48,638 bases of DNA from Lentzea aerocolonigenes. GTDB taxonomy: Bacteria; Actinomycetota; Actinomycetes; Mycobacteriales; Pseudonocardiaceae. The stretch covers positions 1 to 48,638 of the forward strand of contig NZ_JYJG01000010.1 in NCBI RefSeq assembly GCF_000955955.1. Direction: 5' to 3'. This document shows positions 25,224 through 35,355 of the stretch, piece after piece. A model generated the notes under the pieces. The model was given only the letters and a program-made list of their open reading frames with translations, had not been told where the DNA came from and did no database searches. The position numbers and the translations under genes are program-made. The stretch's first letter is position 1. The number at the start of each line of letters is the position of its first letter.

Positions 25224-26573
25224 TCAGGACAACTCCCGCTTGAGCACCTTGCCCATCTCGTTGCGCGGCAAGGCTTCCAGATAACGCACCACGCGCGGCC
25301 TCTTGTGCGGTGACAACAGCCTCGCCACGTGGTCGCTCAACTCTCCCGGTGTCGGTGCTTCGCCCGCCGGCACCACCCAGGCGACGATCCGCTCGCCCAG
25401 GTCGTCGTCCGGCTCGCCCGTCACCGCCACCTCGGCCACCGACGGATGTTCGAGCAGGGCGTTCTCGATCTCGCCCGCGCCGATCTTGTAGCCACCGCTC
25501 TTGATGAGGTCGGTGGCCCTGCGCCCGACGATGCGGATGTACCCGTCGGGGTCGCGCACCGCCATGTCGCCGGTCCTGAACCACCCGTCGCGGAACGCCT
25601 TCTCCGTCGCGTCCGGCCGGTTCAGGTACTCCAGGAACAGGTTCGGCCCGCGCACCTCGATCTCGCCGATGGCGCCTTCGCCGACGTCGTCGCCCTGCTC
25701 GTCCACCACCTGCACGTCGACGCCGTCCACCGGCAGCCCGACCGCGCCGGGCCTGCGGTCACCGTCGAACCGCACGCTGACGTTCATCAGCGTCTCGCTC
25801 ATGCCGTACCGCTCGACGATCCCTTGCCCGGTCGCCTTGGCGATCCGCTCATGGTCGCTGGCGGGCAGAGCCGCCGATCCAGAGACGAGCAGCCGGGCCG
25901 TGCGGAACTGGTCGGCCAACGCCGGGCTGTTCTCCACCGCCTCGGCGATCCGGTGGTACATCGTCGGGACGCCGAACATCATCGTGGCGCCGGTCGCCAG
26001 CTCGTGGCCGATCGCTTCCGGCGAGAACTTCACGTGCCGCACCGAGCCGCCGAGCCGCAGCGGGCCGAGGATGCCGATGCCCAGGCCGTGCACGTGGAAC
26101 AGCGGCAGTCCGTGCACCAGGACGTCGTCGCCGGTCCACTGCCAGGCCTTGGCCAGCGAGTCGATGTTCGACGTCAACGCTCGGCGGGGCAGCACCACGC
26201 CCTTGGGCGGCCCGGTCGTGCCCGAGGTGTAGATGACCAGTGCGGGCGTCTCCGGACCGGGTTCGTCGAACTCGCCGGGCGTGCCGAACACGATCGGTTC
26301 GTCGCGAAGCACCAAGTCGGGCTCGCTGTCGCCGAGGATGTGCTCCAGTTCGCGCTCACCGAGCTTCGGGTTGAGCGGCACGATCGCGACGCCCGCCAGC
26401 AATCCGGCGACGACCGCCACGCAGGTTTCGAGCGTCGAAGTCGCCCAAACGGCTACCCGAGTCCTGCCCGCGAGTCGCTCGGCCAGAGTGCCCGCGGCCT
26501 GGTGCAGCTCGGCGTACGTCAGGGACTCGGATCCGAAGCGCAAAGCCTCGCGGTCACTCGGTTCAGCGAACAT
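25224..26573 (-). CDS. matB: malonyl-CoA synthetase (MatB-like acyl-CoA ligase)
   Basis: This 449-residue ANL-superfamily enzyme starts at ATG 26573 (MFAEPSDREALRFG). It activates malonate or a related dicarboxylate with ATP and CoA. Motifs are the P-loop YTSGTTGPPKGVVLP, ERYGMSETLMNVSVR, RTGDMAVRDPDGY, the hinge GRRATDLIKSGGYKIGAGEIE and the catalytic Lys in NEMGKVLKREL. Stretches such as AWQWTGDDVLVHGLPLFHVHG and FGVPTMYHRIAEA are near identical to Streptomyces MatB as I recall it. It could supply extender units for polyketide or fatty-acid synthesis. It is inserted on the reverse strand inside the tsa operon. Confidence 0.85.
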   Translation of the reverse strand: MFAEPSDREALRFGSESLTYAELHQAAGTLAERLAGRTRVAVWATSTLETCVAVVAGLLAGVAIVPLNPKLGERELEHILGDSEPDLVLRDEPIVFGTPGEFDEPGPETPALVIYTSGTTGPPKGVVLPRRALTSNIDSLAKAWQWTGDDVLVHGLPLFHVHGLGIGILGPLRLGGSVRHVKFSPEAIGHELATGATMMFGVPTMYHRIAEAVENSPALADQFRTARLLVSGSAALPASDHERIAKATGQGIVERYGMSETLMNVSVRFDGDRRPGAVGLPVDGVDVQVVDEQGDDVGEGAIGEIEVRGPNLFLEYLNRPDATEKAFRDGWFRTGDMAVRDPDGYIRIVGRRATDLIKSGGYKIGAGEIENALLEHPSVAEVAVTGEPDDDLGERIVAWVVPAGEAPTPGELSDHVARLLSPHKRPRVVRYLEALPRNEMGKVLKRELS

Positions 26574-26647
26574 GGATCCAGGGTGGTCCGAGTGCCTTGA
26601 GGACGCATCGGAAGTGTGGTTCTGCACACGTACTACTCTGGACAATC

Positions 26648-27328
26648 GTGCTAGTGCTCGCCGTCGACACGGCCACCCCCGCAGTCACCGCCGGTGTGGT
26701 CGAACTCGCGCCTGACTCCCCGCCGCGCCTGCTCGCGAAGAGGGTGACGCTCAACGCCAAGGCGCACGGCGAGCTGCTCACCCCGCACATCAGCGACTCG
26801 CTCGAAGAAGCCGGCAAGACCTACGCCGACCTCGACGCCATCGTCGTCGGCGCAGGTCCTGGCCCCTTCACCGGGCTGCGGGTCGGCCTCGCCACCGCCG
26901 CCGCGCTCGGCCAGGCGCTCAACCGCCCGGTCTACCCGGTCGCCACCACGGACGCGATCGCCAAGGACGCCGCCAGCGGCCGCCCGCTGCTCGTCGCGAC
27001 CGACGCGCGCCGCAAGGAGGTCTACTGGGCCGCGTACGACGCCGCCGGCCGCCGCACCGACGGCCCGCACGTCGAGCGCCCGCAGGACCTCGCCGAGAAG
27101 CTGCCGAAGCTGGGCGTGCACCACGCGACGGGTGAGGGCGCCGAGATCTACCAGGAGATCCTGGGGCTCGACCTCCTGGGCGTGAAGCATCCGTCGCCGG
27201 AGGGCCTGGTCGCCGCCGCGGCCGCCGAGGTGCTCGCCAAGGCCCGCCCGGCCGCGCTCACCCCGCTCTACCTGCGGCGTCCGGACGCGGTCGAGCCCAC
27301 CGGGCGCAAGCGGGTGACCAGGGCATGA
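26648..27328 (+). CDS. tsaB: tRNA threonylcarbamoyladenosine biosynthesis protein TsaB
   Basis: This 226-residue protein starts at GTG 26648 (VLVLAVDTATPAVTAGV). GTG 26654 is an alternative. It has the ASKHA-fold phosphate loop AVDTATP and the family signature VVGAGPGPFTGLRVGLATA. TsaB is the non-catalytic scaffold that partners TsaD in t6A synthesis. It overlaps rimI by four bases (ATGA). It reads divergently from matB across a 74-base gap, so the tsaB-rimI-tsaD operon must have its own promoter here. Confidence 0.95.
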   Translation: MLVLAVDTATPAVTAGVVELAPDSPPRLLAKRVTLNAKAHGELLTPHISDSLEEAGKTYADLDAIVVGAGPGPFTGLRVGLATAAALGQALNRPVYPVATTDAIAKDAASGRPLLVATDARRKEVYWAAYDAAGRRTDGPHVERPQDLAEKLPKLGVHHATGEGAEIYQEILGLDLLGVKHPSPEGLVAAAAAEVLAKARPAALTPLYLRRPDAVEPTGRKRVTRA

Positions 27329-27783
27329 CCACCGGCACCGTCACGTTCGGGCCGCTGCAGCACGCCGACGTGCCCAGGTGTCACGAGATCGAGCTGGCGT
27401 TGTTCCCCGGCGAGGACCCGTGGAGCGAGAACGCGTTCCACAGCGAGCTGAACAACGGCCACTACTACCTCGGCGCCTACGCCGACGACGAGCTCATCGG
27501 GTACGCCGGGCTCGCCGCCAGCCCGCACGAGGCGAGCATCCACACGATCGCGGTGGTCAGGCACTGGCAGGGCAAGGGCATCGGCAAGAAGCTGCTCAAA
27601 GACCTCCTCGCCCGCGTGGACGAGATCGGCGTCCCGGTGTACCTCGAAGTCCGCACGGACAACGAGCCCGCGATCGCCATGTACCTGGCGCACGGTTTCG
27701 AGCACCTCGGCGTGCGCCGCCGCTACTACCAGCCGTCGGGTGCCGACGCGTACACGATGGGAAGGCCAGCTCAAAGTGTCTGA
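27325..27783 (+). CDS. rimI: ribosomal-protein-alanine N-acetyltransferase
   Basis: This 152-residue GNAT enzyme starts at ATG 27325, overlapping the tsaB stop. The acetyl-CoA site is [14 protein letters not shown] preceded by HTIAVVRHW. The C-terminal [19 protein letters not shown] and [12 protein letters not shown] follow the RimI pattern. RimI acetylates protein N-termini (S18 in E. coli), and actinobacterial homologues may have wider targets. The stop overlaps the start of tsaD by eight bases, so the three genes are coupled. Confidence 0.93.
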   Translation: MTTGTVTFGPLQHADVPRCHEIELALFPGEDPWSENAFHSELNNGHYYLGAYADDELIGYAGLAASPHEASIHTIAVVRHWQGKGIGKKLLKDLLARVDEIGVPVYLEVRTDNEPAIAMYLAHGFEHLGVRRRYYQPSGADAYTMGRPAQSV

Positions 27784-28831
27784 TCGCTTGATTCTCGGCA
27801 TCGAGAGCTCGTGCGACGAGACGGGCTTCGGCATCGTCCGGCTCGGTCCGGACGGCTCGCTCGAACTGCTCGCCGACGAGGTCGCGTCATCCGTCGAGGA
27901 GCACGCCCGCTTCGGCGGCGTCGTGCCGGAGGTCGCCTCGCGCGCCCACCTCGAAGCGCTGGTCCCGACGATGCGCCGAGCACTCGACGCGTCCGGTGTC
28001 GAGCTCTCCCAGATCCACTCGATCGCCGTCACCGCGGGTCCTGGCCTCGCGGGCGCGCTGCTCGTCGGCGTCTCAGCGGCGAAGGCCTACGCGGCCGCGC
28101 TCGGCAAGCCGCTCTACGGCGTGAACCACCTGGCAGGCCACGTCGCCGCGGACACGTTGCAGCACGGCCCGTTGCCGCAGCGCTGCCTCGCGCTGCTCGT
28201 CTCCGGCGGCCACTCGCAGCTGTTGCTGATCGAGGGCGGCCTGGCGAACTCGATCACCGAGATCGGGTCCACTGTGGACGACGCGGCCGGCGAGGCGTAC
28301 GACAAGGTCGCGCGGCTGCTCGACCTGCCGTACCCCGGTGGCCCGCCCATCGACAAGCTCGCCAAGACCGGAAACGGCTGCGCGATCGCGTTCCCGCGCG
28401 GCCTCACCGGTCCGCGCGACGCGAAGTACGACTTCTCGTTCTCCGGCCTGAAGACCTCGGTCGCCCGCTGGGTCGAGCGCGCCGAGCAGGCCGGTGAGGA
28501 GATTCCACTGGCCGACGTCGCCGCGTCGTTCCAGGAGGCTGTCGCGGACGTGCTGACCGCCAAGGCGATCCGGGCCGCGAAGGACCTCGACGTCGACACC
28601 CTGGTGATCTCCGGTGGTGTCGCGGCGAACTCGCGCCTGAGCGGTCTCGCCGCCGAGCGCTGTGCCGAGAACGGCATCGAGCTGCGCGTGCCGCGGCCAC
28701 GGCTGTGCACGGACAACGGCGCGATGATCGCGGCACTCGGCGCGCACCTGGTTCATGCGGGCGCCAAGCCGTCCTCGATGGACATCAGCACGACCCCCGG
28801 CCTTCCGGTCGGGACCGTGCAGATCCTCTGA
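27776..28831 (+). CDS. tsaD: tRNA N6-adenosine threonylcarbamoyltransferase
   Basis: This 351-residue protein is read from GTG 27776 ([17 protein letters not shown]), the family start. ATG 27740 would add 12 unsupported residues. It transfers threonylcarbamoyl to A37 of tRNA. The metal-binding HxxxH is H118/H122 in [11 protein letters not shown], with [32 protein letters not shown] and CTDNGAMIA as further ASKHA/TsaD motifs. In many actinobacteria groES follows, but here a phoD locus intervenes. Confidence 0.96.
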   Translation: MSDRLILGIESSCDETGFGIVRLGPDGSLELLADEVASSVEEHARFGGVVPEVASRAHLEALVPTMRRALDASGVELSQIHSIAVTAGPGLAGALLVGVSAAKAYAAALGKPLYGVNHLAGHVAADTLQHGPLPQRCLALLVSGGHSQLLLIEGGLANSITEIGSTVDDAAGEAYDKVARLLDLPYPGGPPIDKLAKTGNGCAIAFPRGLTGPRDAKYDFSFSGLKTSVARWVERAEQAGEEIPLADVAASFQEAVADVLTAKAIRAAKDLDVDTLVISGGVAANSRLSGLAAERCAENGIELRVPRPRLCTDNGAMIAALGAHLVHAGAKPSSMDISTTPGLPVGTVQIL

Positions 28832-28834
28832 GCC

Positions 28835-29182
28835 TTGTTCAGCCCGGGGTTCCGGTGCTCGATCACGAAGGAGACCTTCGTCGAGACCGGCGCTCCGGGC
28901 GTGCGCACGTAGTCCAGACCGCGGAAGCCAGCCCGGACTTCGCGCGGGGTGATGCGAGTCCGCACGTACCCGCGCCTGTTGTTGAAGTACTTCACGTGCG
29001 GGTTCTCGGCCAGGATCGCGGGCGTCTCCTGCCGGTTTCCGCACAACGGTGTTGCGCGTGTGGCAGAACCCTGCGGCCACCCGGTCGCAGTTCGCCGCGT
29101 AGCCGTCCCACGCGTCCATGTTGTTGGATTCACCTGGCGCAAGTCCCACGATGAGGAGTGCGCGTCGGGTCACTCGAGTCAT
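28835..29182 (-). pseudogene. degraded phoD copy (signal peptide and C-terminal remnants)
   Basis: From ATG 29182 the reading frame gives a Tat-like start MTRVTRRALLIVGLA, close to the [11 protein letters not shown] of the intact phoD next door. It jumps directly to MDAWDGYAANCDRVAAGF, matching [18 protein letters not shown] near the PhoD C-terminus. It then shifts frame to give [18 protein letters not shown] and FRGLDYVRTPGAPVSTK, matching the last ~60 residues of PhoD. So about 370 internal residues are missing, a second ~40-residue gap removes the GDVHA metal motif, and a frameshift breaks the rest. It abuts the tsaD stop. It lies downstream of phoD on the same strand, consistent with tandem duplication and decay. 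Confidence 0.85.
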
Positions 29183-29223
29183 GGTGAGACCCTCACGCGC
29201 CTGGGTGGCTTCAAGCGCTTCTC

Positions 29224-30729
29224 CTAAAGCCTGTGAAGCCCTGGAACGCGGTCCTCCACCGCGAACGACGCTTTCGTGTGAATGGGCGAACCGGGCCGCG
29301 TCACGTAGTCGAGCCCGCGGAAGTCCGACCGCAGCTCACCGGGCGTGAACCTGGTCAGGGTGTAGCCGCGCCGGTTGTTGAAGTACTTCACGTGCGGGTT
29401 CTCGCGCAGCCACGCCCCGGTGTCCTCGTACTCCTCCGAGCCGTCGCCACCCGCGGAGATCGACGTGGTCACCAGTTCGGTCGCAAGCGTCTTCGACGAC
29501 GGGTCGTCCCAGCGCTGCTTCACCTCCGCCCCCCACGCCGCATGCACGTCACCGGTGAGCACGACGGGGTTCCGCACGTCGGCGAACCGGGCCACCACCC
29601 GGTCCCGATCGGCGACGTAGCCGTCCCAGGCATCGAGCAGGAACTTGTCGACGTGGCCGGGGATGTAGTCGTACTGCGAGAAGAACACCTGCTGCCCGAG
29701 CACGTCCCAACGTGCCTGGGAGCCGCGGAACCCGTCGAACAGCCACGCCTCCTGCTCGTCGCCGAGCATCGTGCGGTCGGGAGCGAGCCGTTCTGGGCAC
29801 AGTTGCAGCCCGTCCCCGCAGGCCTGGTCGGTCCGGTACTGCCGGGTGTCGAGCATGTGGAACGTGGCCAGCGAGCCCCACCTGATCCGCCGGTAGAGCC
29901 TTGGTGACCTGCGGATGGGCATGTTCTCGTAGTACGCCTGGAACGCCGCCGCCCTGCGCTTGGCGAAGTTCGCCTGCGGGGTGTCCGGCTGCAGCCCCGC
30001 CCAGTTGTTGGCGATGTCGTGGTCGTCCCACACGACGGCCCACGGCGCGGCGGCGTGTGCTTCCTGCAGGTCCGGGTCCGCCTTGTACTGGGCCTGACGG
30101 CGGCGGTAGCCGGCGAGCGTCACGGTCGTCGGGCCCTCGACGTGCCGGGCGATGCCGCTCGGCGACTTGTGGATGCCGGCTTCGTACTCGTAGGTGTAGT
30201 CGCCGAGGTGCAGCACCAGGTCCGGTTGGTCTTCGGCCATGCGCCGGTACGCGGTGAAGTAGCCGTGCTCGAACTGCGCGCACGACGCGAAGGCCATCGT
30301 GAGCGGCACCTGCAGCGCACCCGGAGCAGGCGCGGTGCGGGTGCGACCGGTCCGCGACAGGTACCCGAGCGCCGAGAACCGGTAGAAGTACTCGCGCCCC
30401 GGCTCCAACCCGGCCAGTTCGACGTGGACGCTGTGCCCCTGCTCTGGTCGAGCCGTGGCAGAGCCCTGCTGGACGATCCTGGCGAACCGGTCGTCGTGGG
30501 CGACCTGCCAGAGGACCTCGGTCGGGCGTGCTGACATGCCGCCCAGACCGTCGTCGGCGAGGGGTTCACGGGCCAGGCGGGTCCACAGCACCACCCCGTC
30601 GGGTGTCGGGTCGCCCGAGGCCACGCCGAGTGTGAAAGGGTCGGCGGGCCGGGCGGACGCGGCGACCGAGAACGCTGTGACTCCCGCCACGCCGGCGAGC
30701 AGCAGCGTGCGGCGGGTGAAGGTGGGCAT
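29224..30729 (-). CDS. phoD: PhoD-family alkaline phosphatase/phosphodiesterase, Tat-exported
   Basis: This 501-residue protein starts at ATG 30729 ([20 protein letters not shown]), a twin-arginine signal with TRRTLLL. The long upstream frame was rejected. The N-terminal PhoD domain begins at [21 protein letters not shown]. Metallophosphatase motifs are [22 protein letters not shown] and [11 protein letters not shown]. PhoD enzymes are Ca/Fe-dependent and release phosphate from phosphodiesters and teichoic acids outside the cell. The gene reads away from groES and is followed by the broken copy. No PHO-box-like repeat was identified with confidence. Confidence 0.92.
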   Translation of the reverse strand: MPTFTRRTLLLAGVAGVTAFSVAASARPADPFTLGVASGDPTPDGVVLWTRLAREPLADDGLGGMSARPTEVLWQVAHDDRFARIVQQGSATARPEQGHSVHVELAGLEPGREYFYRFSALGYLSRTGRTRTAPAPGALQVPLTMAFASCAQFEHGYFTAYRRMAEDQPDLVLHLGDYTYEYEAGIHKSPSGIARHVEGPTTVTLAGYRRRQAQYKADPDLQEAHAAAPWAVVWDDHDIANNWAGLQPDTPQANFAKRRAAAFQAYYENMPIRRSPRLYRRIRWGSLATFHMLDTRQYRTDQACGDGLQLCPERLAPDRTMLGDEQEAWLFDGFRGSQARWDVLGQQVFFSQYDYIPGHVDKFLLDAWDGYVADRDRVVARFADVRNPVVLTGDVHAAWGAEVKQRWDDPSSKTLATELVTTSISAGGDGSEEYEDTGAWLRENPHVKYFNNRRGYTLTRFTPGELRSDFRGLDYVTRPGSPIHTKASFAVEDRVPGLHRL

Positions 30730-30773
30730 GACTGGAATACGGCTCCCACCCGGTGAGTGGTTCGGGGGTCTCG

Positions 30774-30803
30774 TTGAAGCGTTGGCACTCTCATGGGTAG
30801 AGT
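30774..30803 (+). promoter_or_regulatory. promoter of groES-groEL1
   Basis: TTGAAG, 18 bases, TAGAGT fits a vegetative sigma promoter. The -10 element lies across the right arm of the CIRCE element, so repressor binding would block it. Confidence 0.55.
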
Positions 30804-30808
30804 GCCAA
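30782..30808. promoter_or_regulatory. CIRCE element (HrcA operator)
   Basis: TTGGCACTC, nine bases, GAGTGCCAA is a perfect 9-9-9 inverted repeat. It departs from the classic TTAGCACTC-N9-GAGTGCTAA by one symmetric base pair. It lies 93 bases before the groES start and indicates HrcA heat-shock repression. Confidence 0.92.
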
Positions 30809-30901
30809 GTGCACGGCACCAGCACCGCCCCGACCCCCGCGACGGCGGGGTGGCAGGAGCCGTTTATTCGAACCTGCCAACGACCCGTGGAGGTCATCCC
30901 G

Positions 30902-31195
30902 GTGAGCGTGAACATCAAGCCGCTCGAGGACAAGATCGTCGTTCAGGCCTCGGAGGCCGAGACGACCACTGCCTCCGGCCTCGTGATCCCGGACACCGCG
31001 AAGGAGAAGCCCCAGGAGGGCAAGGTCCTCGCGGTTGGCCCCGGCCGCATCGACGACAAGGGCAACCGCGTCCCGCTGGACGTGGCTGTCGGTGACGTCG
31101 TCATCTACTCGAAGTACGGCGGCACCGAGGTCAAGTACAACGGCGAGGAGTACCTCATCCTCTCCGCTCGCGACGTGCTGGCCGTCGTCAACTAA
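30902..31195 (+). CDS. groES: co-chaperonin GroES
   Basis: This 97-residue protein is standard size. It starts at GTG 30902 with ggagg eight bases upstream. GTG 30908 is a second possible start. It caps the GroEL ring. Family motifs are [12 protein letters not shown], the mobile loop [20 protein letters not shown] and KVLAVGPGR, then [19 protein letters not shown]. It is controlled by the CIRCE element upstream and precedes groEL1 by 80 bases. Confidence 0.97.
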   Translation: MSVNIKPLEDKIVVQASEAETTTASGLVIPDTAKEKPQEGKVLAVGPGRIDDKGNRVPLDVAVGDVVIYSKYGGTEVKYNGEEYLILSARDVLAVVN

Positions 31196-31214
31196 GACGC
31201 TCGGCTGTCATGTG

Positions 31215-32898
<1,684 letters not shown>

Positions 32899-32909
32899 GT
32901 TTTGAACTC

Positions 32910-32954
32910 AAAAGGAAACGGGCGGCGCCTCCGAGGTGCCGCCCGTTTCCTTTT
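32910..32954. terminator. bidirectional terminator between groEL1 and the whiB gene
   Basis: AAAAGGAAACGGGCGGC and GCCGCCCGTTTCCTTTT form a perfect 17-base-pair stem with an 11-base loop, and T-runs occur on both strands. It overlaps the last bases of the convergent whiB stop codon. Confidence 0.9.
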
Positions 32955-33249
32955 AGACGATTGCGAGCTGGCGCTTGCGCGCCTTGATGATGTTGTCGCG
33001 CTCCGATTCTGACAACCCACCCCAAATTCCGTACGGCTCCTGCACGGCCAGGGCGTGTTTGCGGCACATCTCCAGCACCGGGCAGGCGAGGCAGACTGCC
33101 TTGGCTCGAGCTTCCCGGCGGGATCTCGCAGGACCCCGTTCACCGTCGGGGTGGAAGAAGAACGCGCTGTCCATGCCCCGGCACGAACCGCGCATCTGCC
33201 AGTCCCAGAGATCTGCGTTGGGACCGGGGAGCCTTCGGGTGTCCGCCAT
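32953..33249 (-). CDS. whiB3: WhiB-family iron-sulfur regulator (WhiB3/WhiD type)
   Basis: This 98-residue protein starts at ATG 33249 behind GGAGG. The four [4Fe-4S] ligands are C23, C53, C56 and C62, followed by the G-I-W-G-G turn at 74-78. The N-terminal PGPNADLWDWQMRGSCRGMD and FFHPDGERG are close to M. tuberculosis WhiB3 and Streptomyces WhiD. Location between groEL1 and sigD is also the same as for WhiB3. WhiB proteins bind region 4 of the primary sigma factor and respond to redox or NO. In Streptomyces WhiD acts in spore maturation. Confidence 0.92.
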   Translation of the reverse strand: MADTRRLPGPNADLWDWQMRGSCRGMDSAFFFHPDGERGPARSRREARAKAVCLACPVLEMCRKHALAVQEPYGIWGGLSESERDNIIKARKRQLAIV

Positions 33250-33296
33250 CGAGACCGCCTCCGTGACGACTGCTCCATTCGGCTTAACGATGATCC

Positions 33297-33325
33297 ACCG
33301 TAGAACCGCTTCAAAACTTGTTCAA
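33297..33325 (-). promoter_or_regulatory. promoter of the whiB gene
   Basis: On the reverse strand TTGAAC, 17 bases, TACGGT is a good vegetative sigma promoter. Transcription would begin near 33290, giving a leader of about 40 bases to the ATG at 33249. Confidence 0.65.
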
Positions 33326-33417
33326 GAGGCTGAAGACCCTTATCAACTGATGGGTGACGGCACGCGTGTTCGATCACTCACCGCCCGGAGTTGCCGCGCC
33401 GATGAGGTGAACGGAAC

Positions 33418-34368
33418 ATGGCTCTCGTGATGACACATCCGGACCAGAGATCTGCCGGTAGTCACACGAGTGAGCCCCTGCTCTCAGTGGCCGCGGTGGC
33501 CAGGCGACTCGGCGTGGCGCCTGCCACCCTGCGCACCTGGGACCGCCGCTACGGGCTCGGCCCGAGCGGCCACACCGTTGGGCGGCACCGGAAATACGGG
33601 CCTCGCGATGTCGCCCGCCTGGAATTGATGCAACGCGCTCTTCTTCGTGGCGCGTCGTCGGCGGAAGCGGCCCGTTTCGCGCTCGACTCCAAATCTTCGA
33701 TGACGCACGGCGAGGTGCCTGTCGCACCATCGGGTGGTCGTGGGCTGAAACTGCCGGGAGCGTCTCGATTGGCGCGCGGACTGGGGCGCGCGGCGGTCGC
33801 GATGGATTCCATCGCCGTCCAGGGAATGCTCGCCGACTCGCTCGCGTCCGACGGGGTGATCGCGACGTGGAACGAGGTCGTGCGCCCGGTCATGACGGCC
33901 GTCGCGGCCCGGTGGCAGCTGTCCGGGGTCGGTGTCGAGGTGGAGCACCTGCTGAACGAGTGCGTGCTCGCGGCGTTCGTACGCGCGACGCCGCTCGTCA
34001 CTCTTGGGCGCAACCATCGGCCCGTGCTGCTCGCGTGCATGCCGGAGGAGAGGCACAACCTTCCTCTCTATCCGTTGGCTGCGGAGCTCGCGCATCGCGG
34101 AGTGGTGGTCCGGCAGTTCGGAGCAGCTCTGCCCATGGACGCGTTGGCTGCCGCTGTGCGCCGGACCGCTCCGTCCGCCGTCGTGCTGTGGGCGCAACTG
34201 CCCAGGTATGCCGATCCCGGGGTGCTGACGGCCCTGCCGCGGACCCGGCAGCAGGTCCGGCTGTTCGTGGGCGGGCCCGGCTGGCGGCGTGGTGTGGTGA
34301 CGACTCCGGCCGAGCGGGTGGACGACCTGGCGAGTGCCGTGGCCGCCGTCGAGGCAGCTGTCACCTGA
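33418..34368 (+). CDS. MerR-family regulator with CarH-like cobalamin-binding region
   Basis: This 316-residue protein starts at ATG 33418 behind gaggtga (ATG 33430 is an alternative). Residues 21-75 are a MerR winged helix (LLSVAAVARRLGVAPATLRTWDRRYGLGPS). Residues ~125-190 form a helical bundle with W166-x9-E176-H177, the motif that caps adenosylcobalamin in CarH photoreceptors. The C-terminal part is Rossmann-like with E211-x-H213, the position of the lower cobalt ligand, and an LFVGGPGW end. The usual glycine after the histidine is not conserved. It is divergent from whiB. Light- or B12-dependent repression is inference from the family. Confidence 0.82.
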   Translation: MALVMTHPDQRSAGSHTSEPLLSVAAVARRLGVAPATLRTWDRRYGLGPSGHTVGRHRKYGPRDVARLELMQRALLRGASSAEAARFALDSKSSMTHGEVPVAPSGGRGLKLPGASRLARGLGRAAVAMDSIAVQGMLADSLASDGVIATWNEVVRPVMTAVAARWQLSGVGVEVEHLLNECVLAAFVRATPLVTLGRNHRPVLLACMPEERHNLPLYPLAAELAHRGVVVRQFGAALPMDALAAAVRRTAPSAVVLWAQLPRYADPGVLTALPRTRQQVRLFVGGPGWRRGVVTTPAERVDDLASAVAAVEAAVT

Positions 34369-34380
34369 CAGACTTCGCTC

Positions 34381-35274
34381 GTGGAAGAGGAGCTGCGCAG
34401 GGCCGCCTTCGGTGACTCACCCGATCGCGACGTCTGGGCCGCGCTGTCGTCTTCCAGCTCGCGGGTTCGCTGGCTCGCCGCGGTCGTCCTCGGGGGGCAG
34501 GGCCACTACGCGGCGGCAGCGACCGTCCTGGATGCGCTCCGTCACGACCCCGACCCGGTGATCGCGTCCCTTTCTCTTTCCACGCGCGCCTCGCACCACC
34601 GTCAGCTCGGGGCGCATCACCTCGCCCGTCCTCTTGATGGAGCCGCCCTCGCGCGCGTTCGGACGACCGGTGGTGGCGATCCGGACGGGATCGACGCGGA
34701 CGGCGCCAGAACGGACGCCCTGCTGGGTCTCGCCGCCGATTCGCTGGGCGCCGGGAGGCTCGACGACGCCCGCAGGTTGCTCGCACGAGTTGAGACGGGT
34801 TCGTGGAGGAGTGAGGTTCGGAAGGGATGGGTAACCGCCGAGGTTGAGCTCGCGTCCGGTCACGCGCACGCCGCGGTGGCGCCGGCCGAGGAGGCGTACG
34901 GCGTAGCGACGAGCAGAAAGGCTCTCCGCCACGAGCTCAAGTCGGCACTCGTCCTGGGCACCGCGTTGGTCGTGTGGGGGACACCCGACGGGTCGACAAG
35001 AGGGGTTGAACTAGTCGAGTGTGAGCTAAATCACAGCGTCACGATGGGGCTTCATCCGTTGATCTGGCCGAGCGCTCTTGTCCTGGTGGGCCATGCCCCC
35101 ACGGTGGGCGCAGTCGCCATCGACCGGGCGACGGATGCTCTGAGCTGCGTGTTACGGAGAGCTGATCCCGTCAGCCGTCAGGTCGCCCTTGATTCCCCGT
35201 GGGTGCCGAGTGGGCTGCTCCGTTCCGGGGAACCCCCGAACGCAGACCCTCAGACGAACTTCTTGACGGATTAA
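34381..35274 (+). CDS. helical-repeat protein of unknown function (Rv3415c position)
   Basis: This 297-residue protein starts at GTG 34381 (VEEELRRAAFGDSPDRDV), 12 bases after the MerR gene. It is made of short alpha-helical hairpins resembling HEAT/TPR repeats (RWLAAVVLGGQGHYAAAATVLDALR; GAGRLDDARRLLARVE). No catalytic motif, signal peptide or membrane helix is visible. It occupies the place of M. tuberculosis Rv3415c between whiB3 and sigD, so it is probably the orthologue. Function unknown. A scaffold role with the neighbouring regulators is a guess. Confidence 0.75.
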   Translation: MEEELRRAAFGDSPDRDVWAALSSSSSRVRWLAAVVLGGQGHYAAAATVLDALRHDPDPVIASLSLSTRASHHRQLGAHHLARPLDGAALARVRTTGGGDPDGIDADGARTDALLGLAADSLGAGRLDDARRLLARVETGSWRSEVRKGWVTAEVELASGHAHAAVAPAEEAYGVATSRKALRHELKSALVLGTALVVWGTPDGSTRGVELVECELNHSVTMGLHPLIWPSALVLVGHAPTVGAVAIDRATDALSCVLRRADPVSRQVALDSPWVPSGLLRSGEPPNADPQTNFLTD

Positions 35275-35355
35275 GCACCGGATCGTGTCAAGGTTGGGCT
35301 CCGAGCGTCCGATAGGGGAGATGGAACGTCACTCGGCTGCAGGAAAGGAGTCCCC

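Noticed and set aside
28073..29182. 369-residue reverse-strand frame starting at 29182
   Set aside because: Only its first ~45 residues resemble PhoD. The rest is antisense to tsaD. It was treated as part of the phoD remnant.
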